Shown piece by piece: positions 1-7,298 of a DNA stretch of 64,000 nt. The stretch's first letter is position 1. Each line of letters opens with the position of its first letter. The position numbers and the translations under genes are program-made. This DNA comes from PALSA-1004 sp041483135. Lineage in GTDB: Bacteria > Pseudomonadota > Gammaproteobacteria > Burkholderiales > SG8-41. The stretch lies in the NCBI GenBank assembly GCA_041483135.1, contig JBGPFE010000018.1:1-64000 (forward strand). The letters are read 5' to 3'. A model generated the notes under the pieces. The model searched no databases, had not been told where the DNA came from, and worked only from the letters and a program-made list of their open reading frames with translations.

Positions 1-248
1 ACGTTGTCGTGCGAGATCACGTCCTGGCTCGGCACATCGAGCACCACCGTGCGCAGGTCCATGCGCACCACCTGCTGGATAATAGGGACGATGATCACGA
101 GCCCCGGCCCCTTGACCTTCCAGAAGCGCCCCAGCGTGAAGACGACGCCGCGCTCGTACTCGCGGAAGATCCGGAACGCATTGACGAAAAAAACCACTAC
201 CAGAAACAGAACAACGATGCTGCCGATCCAGCCGAAATCCAGGTTCAT
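1..248 (-). CDS. Slipin/stomatin-family (SPFH) membrane protein, N-terminal part
   Basis: Only the first 82 codons lie in the window; the gene runs off the left edge. Translation from the ATG at 248 gives a hydrophobic N-terminal segment (about residues 8-24), then the opening of an SPFH/Band 7 domain with the typical stretch REYERGVVFTLGRF and GPGLVIIVP. Slipins form membrane-associated oligomers. The start ATG overlaps the TGA of the upstream nfeD-like gene (ATGA), so the two are translationally coupled, as in the known slipin/NfeD protease pairs. Family and pairing are well supported; the substrate is unknown. Confidence 0.88.
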   Translation of the reverse strand, partial: MNLDFGWIGSIVVLFLVVVFFVNAFRIFREYERGVVFTLGRFWKVKGPGLVIIVPIIQQVVRMDLRTVVLDVPSQDVISHDN

Positions 249-1600
249 TTTGCATCTCCTTGTTGCCGTGCAGGCTCGACCGCGAGCACCAGGCCGTCGA
301 TGCCGACCACCTTCACCATTTGACCGCGCGCGAGCGGGACGCCCGCGCGCACTTTCCACATCTCGCCGTGTATGCGCGCGTACGCATCGCCGTCGCCGGC
401 GTCCGCGACTTCGCCGCTCGCGCCGATCATCTCCTCGCGGCCGCTCACCACCGGCCGCTTGCGCGCGCGCAGCGCAAAATGCAGCACGACGAACAGGAAG
501 CCCGCGCTCGCCGCCGCCACGCCGGCGATCAGCTGCCAGGGGACGCGGTAGCCGGGGGTGTCGGTGTCGATCAGCATGATCGAGCCTATCACGAAGGCCA
601 CGATGCCCCCCATCCCCAGGATGCCGAAGCCCGGCACGAAATGCTCGGCGACCAGCAAGCCGATGCCCAGCGCGATCAGCGCGAGACCGGTATAGCTGAC
701 CGGCAGCAGCTGCAGCGCAAAGAGCGCGAGCAGCAGGCTGATGCCGCCGATGACGCCGGGCGCGACGAAGCCCGGGTTGTAGAACTCGAACAGCAAGCCG
801 TAGAAGCCGATGATGAGCAGGAAATAGGCGATGCTCGGATCGGTGATGACCGCCAGGAGGCGCGTGCGCCAGTCGGGTTGGAATTCGACGATCTCGGCGT
901 CAGCGGTGGCGAGGCGCGCATCGCGCCCGAGCACCGGGACCTTCCGGCCGTCGAGCTGCTTGAGCAGTTGCGGAATGTCGTCGGCGATCAGGTCGATCAC
1001 TTTGAGCTTGAGCGCTTCCTGCGCGGACAGGCTGACCGCTTCGCGCACCGCCTTGTCGGCCCACTCGGCGTTGCGGCCGCGCAACTGCGCGAGCCCGCGG
1101 ATATACGCGGCGGCATCGTTGGTCTGCTTGCGCGTCATCGTCTGCATCGTCGATTGAGCTTCCGCGCCGCCGTCTTTCGCCGACTTGCCCTTCGGCGCCG
1201 CGGGTTCGCGCGTGTCGGGCTGCCCGCCGATCGAAACCGGCGTTGCCGCGCCGAGGTTGGTCGCCGGCGCCATCGCCGCGATATGGCTCGCGTACAGGAT
1301 GTAGGTGCCGGCGCTCGCCGCGCGCGCGCCGTTCGGCGCGACGTACGTCGCGACCGGCACCGGCGAGGCGAGGATGTTCTTGATGATCGAGCGCATCGAC
1401 AGGTCGAGGCCGCCCGGCGTGTCCATTTTGAGGATCACCAGCTGCGCCTTGAGCTCGGCCGCTTTTTCGAACCCGCGCTGCAGGTAGTCGGCGTTGGCCG
1501 GCCCGACCGCGCCGTTCTGCGTCACCACGAGCACCGGCCCCGCCGGCTGCGCGACAGCCAGCGACGACCAGCAAATCAGTAACAGCGCGACTGCCCGCAT
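245..1600 (-). CDS. NfeD-family membrane-bound serine protease (ClpP-class)
   Basis: A 451-residue protein with an N-terminal signal peptide (cleavage near AVAQ, residue 18), a ClpP/crotonase-like protease domain, four or five membrane segments (about residues 250-375) and a C-terminal NfeD OB-fold domain. Matching the archaeal 1510-N protease, the nucleophile should be Ser96 in the motif ARAASAGTY and the general base Lys158 in TRKQTNDAAAYI; both are present. TPGG (61-64) fits the oxyanion region. A Lys/Ala/Gly-rich insertion near residues 130-150 separates the two catalytic segments. Long-form NfeD proteins act with slipins in membrane protein quality control, and here the slipin gene follows with a 4-bp overlap. 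Confidence 0.9.
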   Translation of the reverse strand: MRAVALLLICWSSLAVAQPAGPVLVVTQNGAVGPANADYLQRGFEKAAELKAQLVILKMDTPGGLDLSMRSIIKNILASPVPVATYVAPNGARAASAGTYILYASHIAAMAPATNLGAATPVSIGGQPDTREPAAPKGKSAKDGGAEAQSTMQTMTRKQTNDAAAYIRGLAQLRGRNAEWADKAVREAVSLSAQEALKLKVIDLIADDIPQLLKQLDGRKVPVLGRDARLATADAEIVEFQPDWRTRLLAVITDPSIAYFLLIIGFYGLLFEFYNPGFVAPGVIGGISLLLALFALQLLPVSYTGLALIALGIGLLVAEHFVPGFGILGMGGIVAFVIGSIMLIDTDTPGYRVPWQLIAGVAAASAGFLFVVLHFALRARKRPVVSGREEMIGASGEVADAGDGDAYARIHGEMWKVRAGVPLARGQMVKVVGIDGLVLAVEPARQQGDAK

Positions 1601-1805
1601 GAACCCGCCTCCAGATCCGAAGCCCGTTTAAGCAACCGGGAACGCTACAGTGCCACAAATCGCGCCGGCGTGCCGCCCCGCGCGCAGGCCCTGGAATCGA
1701 AGGGTATGCGCCATGGACGCTTGACTTGACCCGCGCGGCGAACGCGCCGTACGCTTCGCGGCTGTACCGCTGCCGCTACGGAAGCCGCCGATGACGGATG
1801 GAGCG

Positions 1806-1847
1806 CGCGGAAAGATAAAGGATGAAAGCGGAAGGATGAAGGATGAA
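1806..1847 (+). repeat. Heptamer-period repeat array A (6 units)
   Basis: Six consecutive 7-bp units, purine-rich, fitting the consensus RGMKRAA, with GGATGAA occurring three times. The period is exactly 7 with no slippage. The last unit contains the ATG (1843) of the MmgE/PrpD gene, so the array supplies both the purine-rich ribosome-binding region and the start codon. Same period as the arrays at 50657, 58904 and 60382, but with a different unit sequence. Confidence 0.75.
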
Positions 1848-3207
1848 AACCGCAGTCACAAAGACTACAACTGAACTCAGCCGATACATAGCGAACGCGG
1901 TCAGGCAACCGCTGCCGCGCGCGGTCAGCGAGCGCGCGAAGATCCATCTCGTCGACACCTTCGCGGCGATGGTCTCGGGCTCGCGCCTGCTGCCGGGCAA
2001 GGCGGCGATCGCGTACGTGCGCACGCTGGGCGGCAAACCGGAATGCGGCGTGATGGGCACGCGCATCGTCACCTCCGCCGTCAACGCCGCGCTCGCGAAC
2101 GGCATGTTCGGACACGCTGACGAAACCGACGACACGCATCCGCCGTCGCTCACGCATCCGGGCACGAGCGTGGTCCCGGCCGCGCTCGCGATCGGCGAGC
2201 GCAACCGGCTCGCCGGCAAAACCGTGCTGCGCGCGATCGTGCTCGGCTACGACATCTGCGCGCGTCTGCTGCTTGCGCTCCAGCCGATGCCGTTCCTGCG
2301 CTCGGGTCATCACGCGGGCGCGTTCGGCCAGTCGTTCGGCGCCGCTGCCGCCGCCGGCGCGCTTCTCGAGCTCGATGCGCGCCGCGTGCGCTACGTGCTC
2401 TCGTACACCGCGCAGCAAGCCGCGGGGCTCTACACCATGTTCCGCGACCCCGAGCACATCGAAAAATCCTTCGGGATGGGCGGCATGCCCGCGCATAACG
2501 GCACTGCTGCCGCGCTGATGGTCGCAGCCGGTTTTACCGGGGTCGAGGACGTGTTCTCCGGGGAGCGCGACTTTTTCTTCACGTTCGCGCGGGAAGGCGA
2601 CCGCGGCGAGCTCACGCGCGGCCTCGGCCGCGAGTACGAAATCCTGCGCGGCGGCATCAAGCGCTGGCCGGTGGGCGGCCCGATCCAGGGCCCGCTGCAC
2701 GTGCTGCGCGACATGCTCGAGCAGCATCGGTTCAAGGCCGACGACGTCACTGAGCTCGTCGCGCGCATGCCGGACAAGGAACTCGAGATCGTCAATAACC
2801 GCGACATGCCGGACATCTCGGTGCAGCACCTGCTCGCGGTGATGCTCATCGACGGCGGGGTCACCTTCGCCTCCGCGCACGACTTCAAGCGCATGCGGGA
2901 CCCGCGCGTGCTGAAGCTCAAAGAGCGCATCCGCGCCGTCGGCGACCCTGCTCTCACCGACGCGCAGCGCCGCTGGCGCTGCGCGATGGAGATCACGCTG
3001 AAGGACGGCCGGCGCCTTACGCACCAGACGATGGCGGCCAAAGGCAGCTTCGAGAACCCGCTCACGCGCGCGGAAGAAGCGGAAAAAGCGCTCGACCTGC
3101 TGGTCCCGGTGCTGGGTGCGAAACGCAGCGCGCGACTCCTCGCCGCGCTGTGGGATTTCGAGAACGTGAAAGACGTGCGCGCGCTGCGCAGGCTGTACGC
3201 GAAGTAA
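1843..3207 (+). CDS. MmgE/PrpD family protein
   Basis: A 454-residue protein of the MmgE/PrpD fold (2-methylcitrate dehydratase, cis-aconitate decarboxylase and iminodisuccinate epimerase relatives). Supporting segments are the N-terminal helical part with HLVDTFAAMVSGSR, the GHADETDDTHPPSLTHPG active-site-like region (about residues 88-105), GQSFGAAAAAGALL, and the central KRWPVGGPIQGPLHVLRDML. It is not next to prpB/prpC, so a methylcitrate role is not supported; many environmental homologues have unknown substrates. The ATG at 1843 is the only start giving full length. Upstream ATGs at 1822 and 1836, also inside the heptamer array, are out of frame. Confidence 0.82.
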   Translation: MKTAVTKTTTELSRYIANAVRQPLPRAVSERAKIHLVDTFAAMVSGSRLLPGKAAIAYVRTLGGKPECGVMGTRIVTSAVNAALANGMFGHADETDDTHPPSLTHPGTSVVPAALAIGERNRLAGKTVLRAIVLGYDICARLLLALQPMPFLRSGHHAGAFGQSFGAAAAAGALLELDARRVRYVLSYTAQQAAGLYTMFRDPEHIEKSFGMGGMPAHNGTAAALMVAAGFTGVEDVFSGERDFFFTFAREGDRGELTRGLGREYEILRGGIKRWPVGGPIQGPLHVLRDMLEQHRFKADDVTELVARMPDKELEIVNNRDMPDISVQHLLAVMLIDGGVTFASAHDFKRMRDPRVLKLKERIRAVGDPALTDAQRRWRCAMEITLKDGRRLTHQTMAAKGSFENPLTRAEEAEKALDLLVPVLGAKRSARLLAALWDFENVKDVRALRRLYAK

Positions 3208-3238
3208 CCTCCCCTTTCATCCCGCTCAAGGGGAAGGT
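3208..3238. other. Imperfect hairpin after the MmgE/PrpD gene
   Basis: Immediately after the stop codon, CCTCCCCTT pairs with AAGGGGAAGG eleven bases later, with one bulged A. There is no T-run on either side, so a canonical intrinsic terminator is not supported. It may stabilise the 3' end of the transcript. Confidence 0.35.
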
Positions 3239-3263
3239 GGGAAATGCGCTGTGCGACAACGCA

Positions 3264-3326
3264 GTAACAAGTGTTACGTCTTGTTACGAATCCAGGCCTC
3301 CTTTACGCCAGCCCAAACGTTATATT
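3264..3326 (+). promoter_or_regulatory. Candidate operator/promoter of the DUF3300 gene
   Basis: A perfect palindrome GTAACA-AG-TGTTAC (3264-3277) is followed by a second TGTTAC at 3282-3287. The two TGTTAC copies have a 10-bp period, the arrangement used by OmpR/PhoB-family response regulators. A TATATT hexamer at 3321-3326 could be the -10 box; no good -35 is seen, which fits an activator-dependent promoter. The region is also locally AT-richer than its surroundings. The regulator is unknown. Confidence 0.4.
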
Positions 3327-3377
3327 GGAAACGGGGGAACTGCTTCCGCAGCCCTCTCCGCACTGAGGAGAGTCACC

Positions 3378-4901
3378 ATGAAAACCACGAACAAGCTGTT
3401 GCTGCTGCCGCTCGCAGTGGCCCTTGCATTCGCGTCCGTCGCGCAAGCGCAGACCTACGGTCCAACGTACGCGTCGGCGCAGACCGCGCCGGCGTTCTCG
3501 CAGCAGGAGCTTGACTCCATGCTGGCGCCGATCGCGCTGTATCCGGACTCGCTGCTGTCGCAAATCCTGATGGCGTCGACCTACCCGCGGGAAGTCGTCG
3601 AAGCGGCCCGCTGGTCGCGCGCCAACCCGGACCTGCCCGGTGAAGCGGCCGTCCGCGCCGTCGAGCGCAGGGACTGGGACCCGAGCGTCAAGTCGCTCGT
3701 CGCGTTTCCGCAAATCCTGTCCATGATGGGCCAGAGGATCGACTGGACCGAGCAGCTTGGCGACGCGTTTCTCGCCCAGGAGTCGCAGGTAATGGATTCC
3801 GTCCAGCTCCTGCGCGATCGCGCCTACCGGGCCGGCAACCTCCGATCGAACGAGCAGATCAGCGTCGATGCTCGCGGCGGCATCTATTTCGTCGAGCCCG
3901 CGCAGCCGCAGTACGTGTATGTGCCCTACTACGACCCGATGATCGTCTACGGGACGTGGTGGTGGCCGTCGCGCCCGCCGGTCTACTGGGCGCCGTGGCC
4001 GGGCTACCATCACAGGCCCGGATACGCCGTGTTCTCGTGGGGCTCCGCAATCGCGGTTCCGGTGGGGTTCTTCTTCGGCGACTTCGACTGGCACCATCGC
4101 CACGCTCGGGTCGTCAACGTCAACAACTACTACAACCGCACCGTGGTCGTGAACAACACTACCGTCACTCGCGTCGACGCGACACCGGGCGTATGGCGGC
4201 ATGACCCGGATCACCGCCGCGGCGCGCCGTACCGTGACGCAGCGCTGCGCGAACGCTTTGCGGGCAACGCAGATGGCGAGCGGCGCGGCGAGATCCGTCC
4301 GCGTGACGCGCGGGCTGCCGCGCCGGCGGTAATCCAGGGCAATCGCAACGGCAGCGAACAGGCGTCACGCGTGGAAGCAAGGCCCGCGGCACGCAGCGCG
4401 GAAACCACCCGGCCCGATACGCGGGCAGCAGAGACACGCTCCGAATCCAGGACCGATGCGCGGCATGACTCGCGCGGCGAAGACCCCAATTGGCGCGCGA
4501 AGCGCGATGCGGCACGCATCGAAGTAAGGCCAGCCGCCACTGCCGAAGCGCGTGGTGCGGACAACAGCCGCCGGCAGGAAGCACGCGAGCCGGCGCCGCG
4601 CGTCGATGCGAGGCCTGAGGTGCGCGCGGGAGCGGGCCGCCGGGACAACGCAGGGCCCGGGGGATTCGCGAACATGAACGCACGGGCTGAAACGCGGACC
4701 CGCATCGAACCAGCGCCTGCTGCGCAACCGCAAGCGCCCGCCCGCACGACGGAGGCGAGAGCGCAGGCACCGGCTGTTCAGCAGAATGCCCCGGCCCACG
4801 CTGCCGCTCCGGCGGCCGCGCGCGAGCAAGTGGCGGCTGCGCCGCATCATTCGGGAAATAACCACGGCGACAACGGGAAAGACAGCGGAAAGCGCGATTA
4901 A
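3378..4901 (+). CDS. DUF3300 domain-containing exported protein
   Basis: A 507-residue protein from the ATG at 3378, preceded by GAGGAGAG; the open frame extends upstream, but this ATG opens a clear signal peptide (cleavage near AQAQ, residue 24). Residues about 40-260 match the DUF3300 family, with the conserved opening LAPIALYPDSLLSQILMA and an aromatic segment rich in Tyr, Trp and Pro (residues 180-230). The last ~240 residues are low-complexity, rich in Arg, Ala, Glu and Pro with recurrent ARPAAR, ARPEVR and AETR-like words, and are probably disordered. The function of DUF3300 is not established; a periplasmic or envelope location is inferred from the signal peptide. Confidence 0.85.
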   Translation: MKTTNKLLLLPLAVALAFASVAQAQTYGPTYASAQTAPAFSQQELDSMLAPIALYPDSLLSQILMASTYPREVVEAARWSRANPDLPGEAAVRAVERRDWDPSVKSLVAFPQILSMMGQRIDWTEQLGDAFLAQESQVMDSVQLLRDRAYRAGNLRSNEQISVDARGGIYFVEPAQPQYVYVPYYDPMIVYGTWWWPSRPPVYWAPWPGYHHRPGYAVFSWGSAIAVPVGFFFGDFDWHHRHARVVNVNNYYNRTVVVNNTTVTRVDATPGVWRHDPDHRRGAPYRDAALRERFAGNADGERRGEIRPRDARAAAPAVIQGNRNGSEQASRVEARPAARSAETTRPDTRAAETRSESRTDARHDSRGEDPNWRAKRDAARIEVRPAATAEARGADNSRRQEAREPAPRVDARPEVRAGAGRRDNAGPGGFANMNARAETRTRIEPAPAAQPQAPARTTEARAQAPAVQQNAPAHAAAPAAAREQVAAAPHHSGNNHGDNGKDSGKRD

Positions 4902-4905
4902 GTTG

Positions 4906-5901
4906 TCACTCGGGCTTGATGCCCGCTGTTCTGATCACTTTTTCCCACGTCGCGGTCTCCGCCTTGATCTGCGCGGCGAACTCCCCGGGGCTTTGACTCA
5001 ATTCGATATCGAGCCCCTGCCGGCCGAAGGCCTCCTGCACGTCCGGCAAGCGCACCGCGCGCAGCGCTTCGTCGAAGAGCCGCTGCACGATCGCGCGCGG
5101 CGTCTTTGCCGGCACCAGCAGCGAATACCACGCCGTCACGTCGAAGCCGGGAAAGCCGGATTCCGCGAGCGTCGGCAGCTGCGGCGCCACCGCCGAGCGT
5201 CTGGGCCCGGTCACCGCGAGCGCGCGGAGCTTCCCCGCTTTCACCTGCGGCAGCGTGGACGCGACGCTGCCGAACAGCACCTGCGTCTCGCCCGCGAGCA
5301 CGGCCGCGGCGGCGGGCCCGCCGCCTTTGTACGGCACGTGCACGAGATCGACGCCGGCGCGGAGCTTGAACATTTCCGCCGCGAGGTGCAGCGGGCTGCC
5401 GACGCCCGCGGACGCGTAGTTGAGCTTGCCCGGCGCCGCTTGCGCGAGTGCGATGAACTCCTTCAGCGTCGCCGCCTGCACCGACGGATGCACGACCAGC
5501 AGGTACTGCGCGGAAGCGAGCTTGGTGATGGACGCGAGATCGCGCTGCGCGTCGTACGGGAGCTTGTAGAGCGCCGGGTTGACGACCAGCACGGTGCTGA
5601 AGCCGAGCAGCACCGTGTAGCCGTCGGGCTGCGCGGTGACGACGACTTCGGTCGCGACGTTGCCGCCCGCGCCGCCGCGGTTGTCGACCACCCACGTCTG
5701 CCCCATGGCTGCGGTGAGCTTCGGCGTGACGATGCGCGCGAGCGTGTCGGCGCCCCCGCCCGGCGGAAACGGGATCAGCAGGCGTATGGGCCTGGCGGGG
5801 TATGTTTGCGCGACCACCGAAAGCGTGCATAGCGACGAAGCAGCGACCAACGCTATGGCCGACCAACGTAAGATGCCGTGCCACAAACCGGGCGGGCGCA
5901 C
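4906..5901 (-). CDS. Tripartite tricarboxylate transporter (Bug/TctC) substrate-binding protein
   Basis: A Bug-family periplasmic receptor of about 331 residues, the usual family length when started at the GTG at 5901. That start has GGGGCGGA about 7 bases upstream and opens a good signal peptide (SAIALVAASSLCTLSVVAQ). Hallmarks are YPARPIRLLIPFPPGGGAD at the mature N-terminus, the VVDNRGGAGG loop, VPYKGGGPA, and the C-terminal EFAAQIKAE helix. Such proteins bind carboxylates or related solutes for TctAB permeases; none is present here, typical of betaproteobacteria with many orphan Bugs. No stop separates it from an upstream in-frame remnant of a second Bug gene, so translation from the ATG at 6081 would give a 391-residue fusion. 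Confidence 0.85.
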   Translation of the reverse strand: MRPPGLWHGILRWSAIALVAASSLCTLSVVAQTYPARPIRLLIPFPPGGGADTLARIVTPKLTAAMGQTWVVDNRGGAGGNVATEVVVTAQPDGYTVLLGFSTVLVVNPALYKLPYDAQRDLASITKLASAQYLLVVHPSVQAATLKEFIALAQAAPGKLNYASAGVGSPLHLAAEMFKLRAGVDLVHVPYKGGGPAAAAVLAGETQVLFGSVASTLPQVKAGKLRALAVTGPRRSAVAPQLPTLAESGFPGFDVTAWYSLLVPAKTPRAIVQRLFDEALRAVRLPDVQEAFGRQGLDIELSQSPGEFAAQIKAETATWEKVIRTAGIKPE

Positions 5902-6081
5902 CCCGTGTCCGCCCCAAGAGCAACCCCCTCGCCGTGAGCCGGTGTGTCTACCCGGCGGAAACGGAATCAGCAGGCGAATCGGCCGCGCCGGGTATTCGCC
6001 TTGGGCGGCGGCCGTCAGCGCGAGCGCGAGCAGGCCCCATGCAACGAGCATGCTGTGAATTGTTTTCTGGATACCGGTCAT
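5902..6081 (-). pseudogene. N-terminal remnant of a second Bug/TctC gene, fused in frame
   Basis: From the ATG at 6081 (RBS GGAGAGGGGG) comes a full Bug signal peptide, then QGEYPARPIRLLIPFPPG, and homology stops. About 50 bases of linker unlike either gene follow, and then the intact downstream Bug begins. The DNA encoding the shared motif is a near-identical direct repeat (5759-5784 versus 5951-5976, 25 of 26 bases, offset 192 bp). The simplest reading is a former tandem Bug pair from which most of the first gene was lost. The ATG overlaps the rlmJ stop (ATGA), so the remnant is still in a translated context. Confidence 0.7.
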
Positions 6082-6932
6082 GGTTTCCCCCTCTCCGCCG
6101 TCAGCCATCTGACCTGCTGTCCGCCCTCGCGCGCGGGCGACAGCACCGGCCACAACCATGCGAGTATCGCACGCGCGGTGGCCTCGAAGCCGAACGGCGG
6201 ATTCGCGATGAGCAGCCCGCAACCGCGCACGTTGCCGCTCCAGCCGATGTCGTGCACCGAGATTTCGAGCTGCAGGATCTTGCGGATGCCGGTGGCCGCG
6301 ACGCGGCGCTCGAATCCGCGCATTGCGACCGGTTCCATGAGCGGATACCAGAGCGCGTAGACGCCGGTCGCGAATTTTTTGTAGGCCCCGGCAAAACCCA
6401 GCGTCAGGCGCTTGAACTCTTCGGCGCGGTCGAACGACGAATCGATGAACACGAGCCCGCGCCGTTCCGGCGGCGGCAGGAACGCCTTGAGCGCCTGGTA
6501 ACCGTCCGCCGGCCGCACCTGCACCTGCCGGTCGCCGGCGAAAAGTTCTGCGAGCGCCTCGCAATCTTTCTTGTTGAGCTCGGTGAGCGTCATGCGGTCG
6601 CCCGCGCGCATGAGCCGGCGCACGATGCGCGGCGAGCCGGGATAGTAACGCAGCCTGCCATCGGCGTTTTCCGCGCGCACGGCGGCGAGATAAGGCGCCA
6701 TTTCGGGCGGCGCATCCGGGCGCGCCCATGCGAGCGCGATGCCGTCTTTGTGTTCGGCGTTTTTCTGCGCCCACGGATGCGTGAGGTCGTAGCGCCCGGT
6801 CCCCGCGTGCGTGTCGAGATAGAAGTAAGGCTTGTCCTTTCTGCCGAGCGCGAGCACGAGCTGCGCCAGGAGCGCGTGCTTGAACACGTCCGCGAAGTTG
6901 CCGGCGTGGAACAAATGTCTGTAAGCAAGCAT
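6078..6932 (-). CDS. rlmJ: 23S rRNA (adenine(2030)-N(6))-methyltransferase
   Basis: A 284-residue protein matching RlmJ across its length. It starts MLAYRHLFHAGNFADVFKH, followed by the SAM-binding LDTHAGTGRYDL (39-50) and the C-terminal LLIANPPFGFE. RlmJ methylates A2030 of 23S rRNA. The catalytic motif IV, DPPY in E. coli (Asp164), reads DSSF here: Asp164 is kept but both prolines are replaced. This is unusual for an N6-adenine methyltransferase, so activity is plausible but not assured. The gene lies 24 bp after a small basic ORF and overlaps the Bug remnant start by 4 bp. Confidence 0.88.
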   Translation of the reverse strand: MLAYRHLFHAGNFADVFKHALLAQLVLALGRKDKPYFYLDTHAGTGRYDLTHPWAQKNAEHKDGIALAWARPDAPPEMAPYLAAVRAENADGRLRYYPGSPRIVRRLMRAGDRMTLTELNKKDCEALAELFAGDRQVQVRPADGYQALKAFLPPPERRGLVFIDSSFDRAEEFKRLTLGFAGAYKKFATGVYALWYPLMEPVAMRGFERRVAATGIRKILQLEISVHDIGWSGNVRGCGLLIANPPFGFEATARAILAWLWPVLSPAREGGQQVRWLTAERGKP

Positions 6933-6956
6933 GGCGAAGGCGGGGCTGAGGAAAAA

Positions 6957-7112
6957 TCACTTCACGCCGTATTTCGCGCGGTAGTGCTTGCTCAGGATCT
7001 TGCGCGTCTGCCGGTTGAGATTGGGATTGAGGGCGAACGGGCGGCCGCCCTGCGGCGGCGCGGGCGCGCGGTGCTTGATCGGTTTGGCTGAGGGTCCGGA
7101 TCGTTTTGCCAT
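6957..7112 (-). CDS. Small basic hypothetical protein (51 aa)
   Basis: From the ATG at 7112 the frame encodes 51 residues rich in Lys, Arg and Pro. The N-terminal half (MAKRSGPSAKPIKHRAP) looks disordered; the C-terminal half has the more specific RPFALNPNLNRQTRKIL and ends in KYGVK. It lies 24 bp upstream of rlmJ on the same strand, suggesting cotranscription. The frame is open further upstream, but those residues are low-quality and the ATG is the better start. I do not recognise a family; the basic character would fit RNA or ribosome association, which is speculation. Confidence 0.45.
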   Translation of the reverse strand: MAKRSGPSAKPIKHRAPAPPQGGRPFALNPNLNRQTRKILSKHYRAKYGVK

Positions 7113-7298
7113 GGCTAGCCTGCTGGCGGTCGATGCGCTGCGGCCGCCCGTTCCTGCACGCGAGCGCGCGGTCACACCCATGCTATCATCGGCGCAGGTC
7201 CCCGCATCGCAGAGATAATTGATATTGTAACGTCGATTCATTCACCGCCTTTGGCCAGTCCGGATGCCGATCCCGCGTTGCATCACCGGTAAAGCCGC

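Noticed and set aside
260..1582. 440-codon open frame on the plus strand opposite the NfeD gene
   Set aside because: Arg/His/Asp-rich antisense shadow typical of high-GC DNA; NfeD has full family motifs and signal peptide.
1645..3024. 459-codon minus-strand frame opposite the MmgE/PrpD gene
   Set aside because: Shadow frame; the real gene is on the plus strand with clear family segments.
4365..4840. Repetitive Arg/Ala/Glu-rich coding segment of the DUF3300 gene as a DNA repeat array
   Set aside because: Repetition is at the level of amino-acid words without a fixed DNA period; treated as a low-complexity protein tail.
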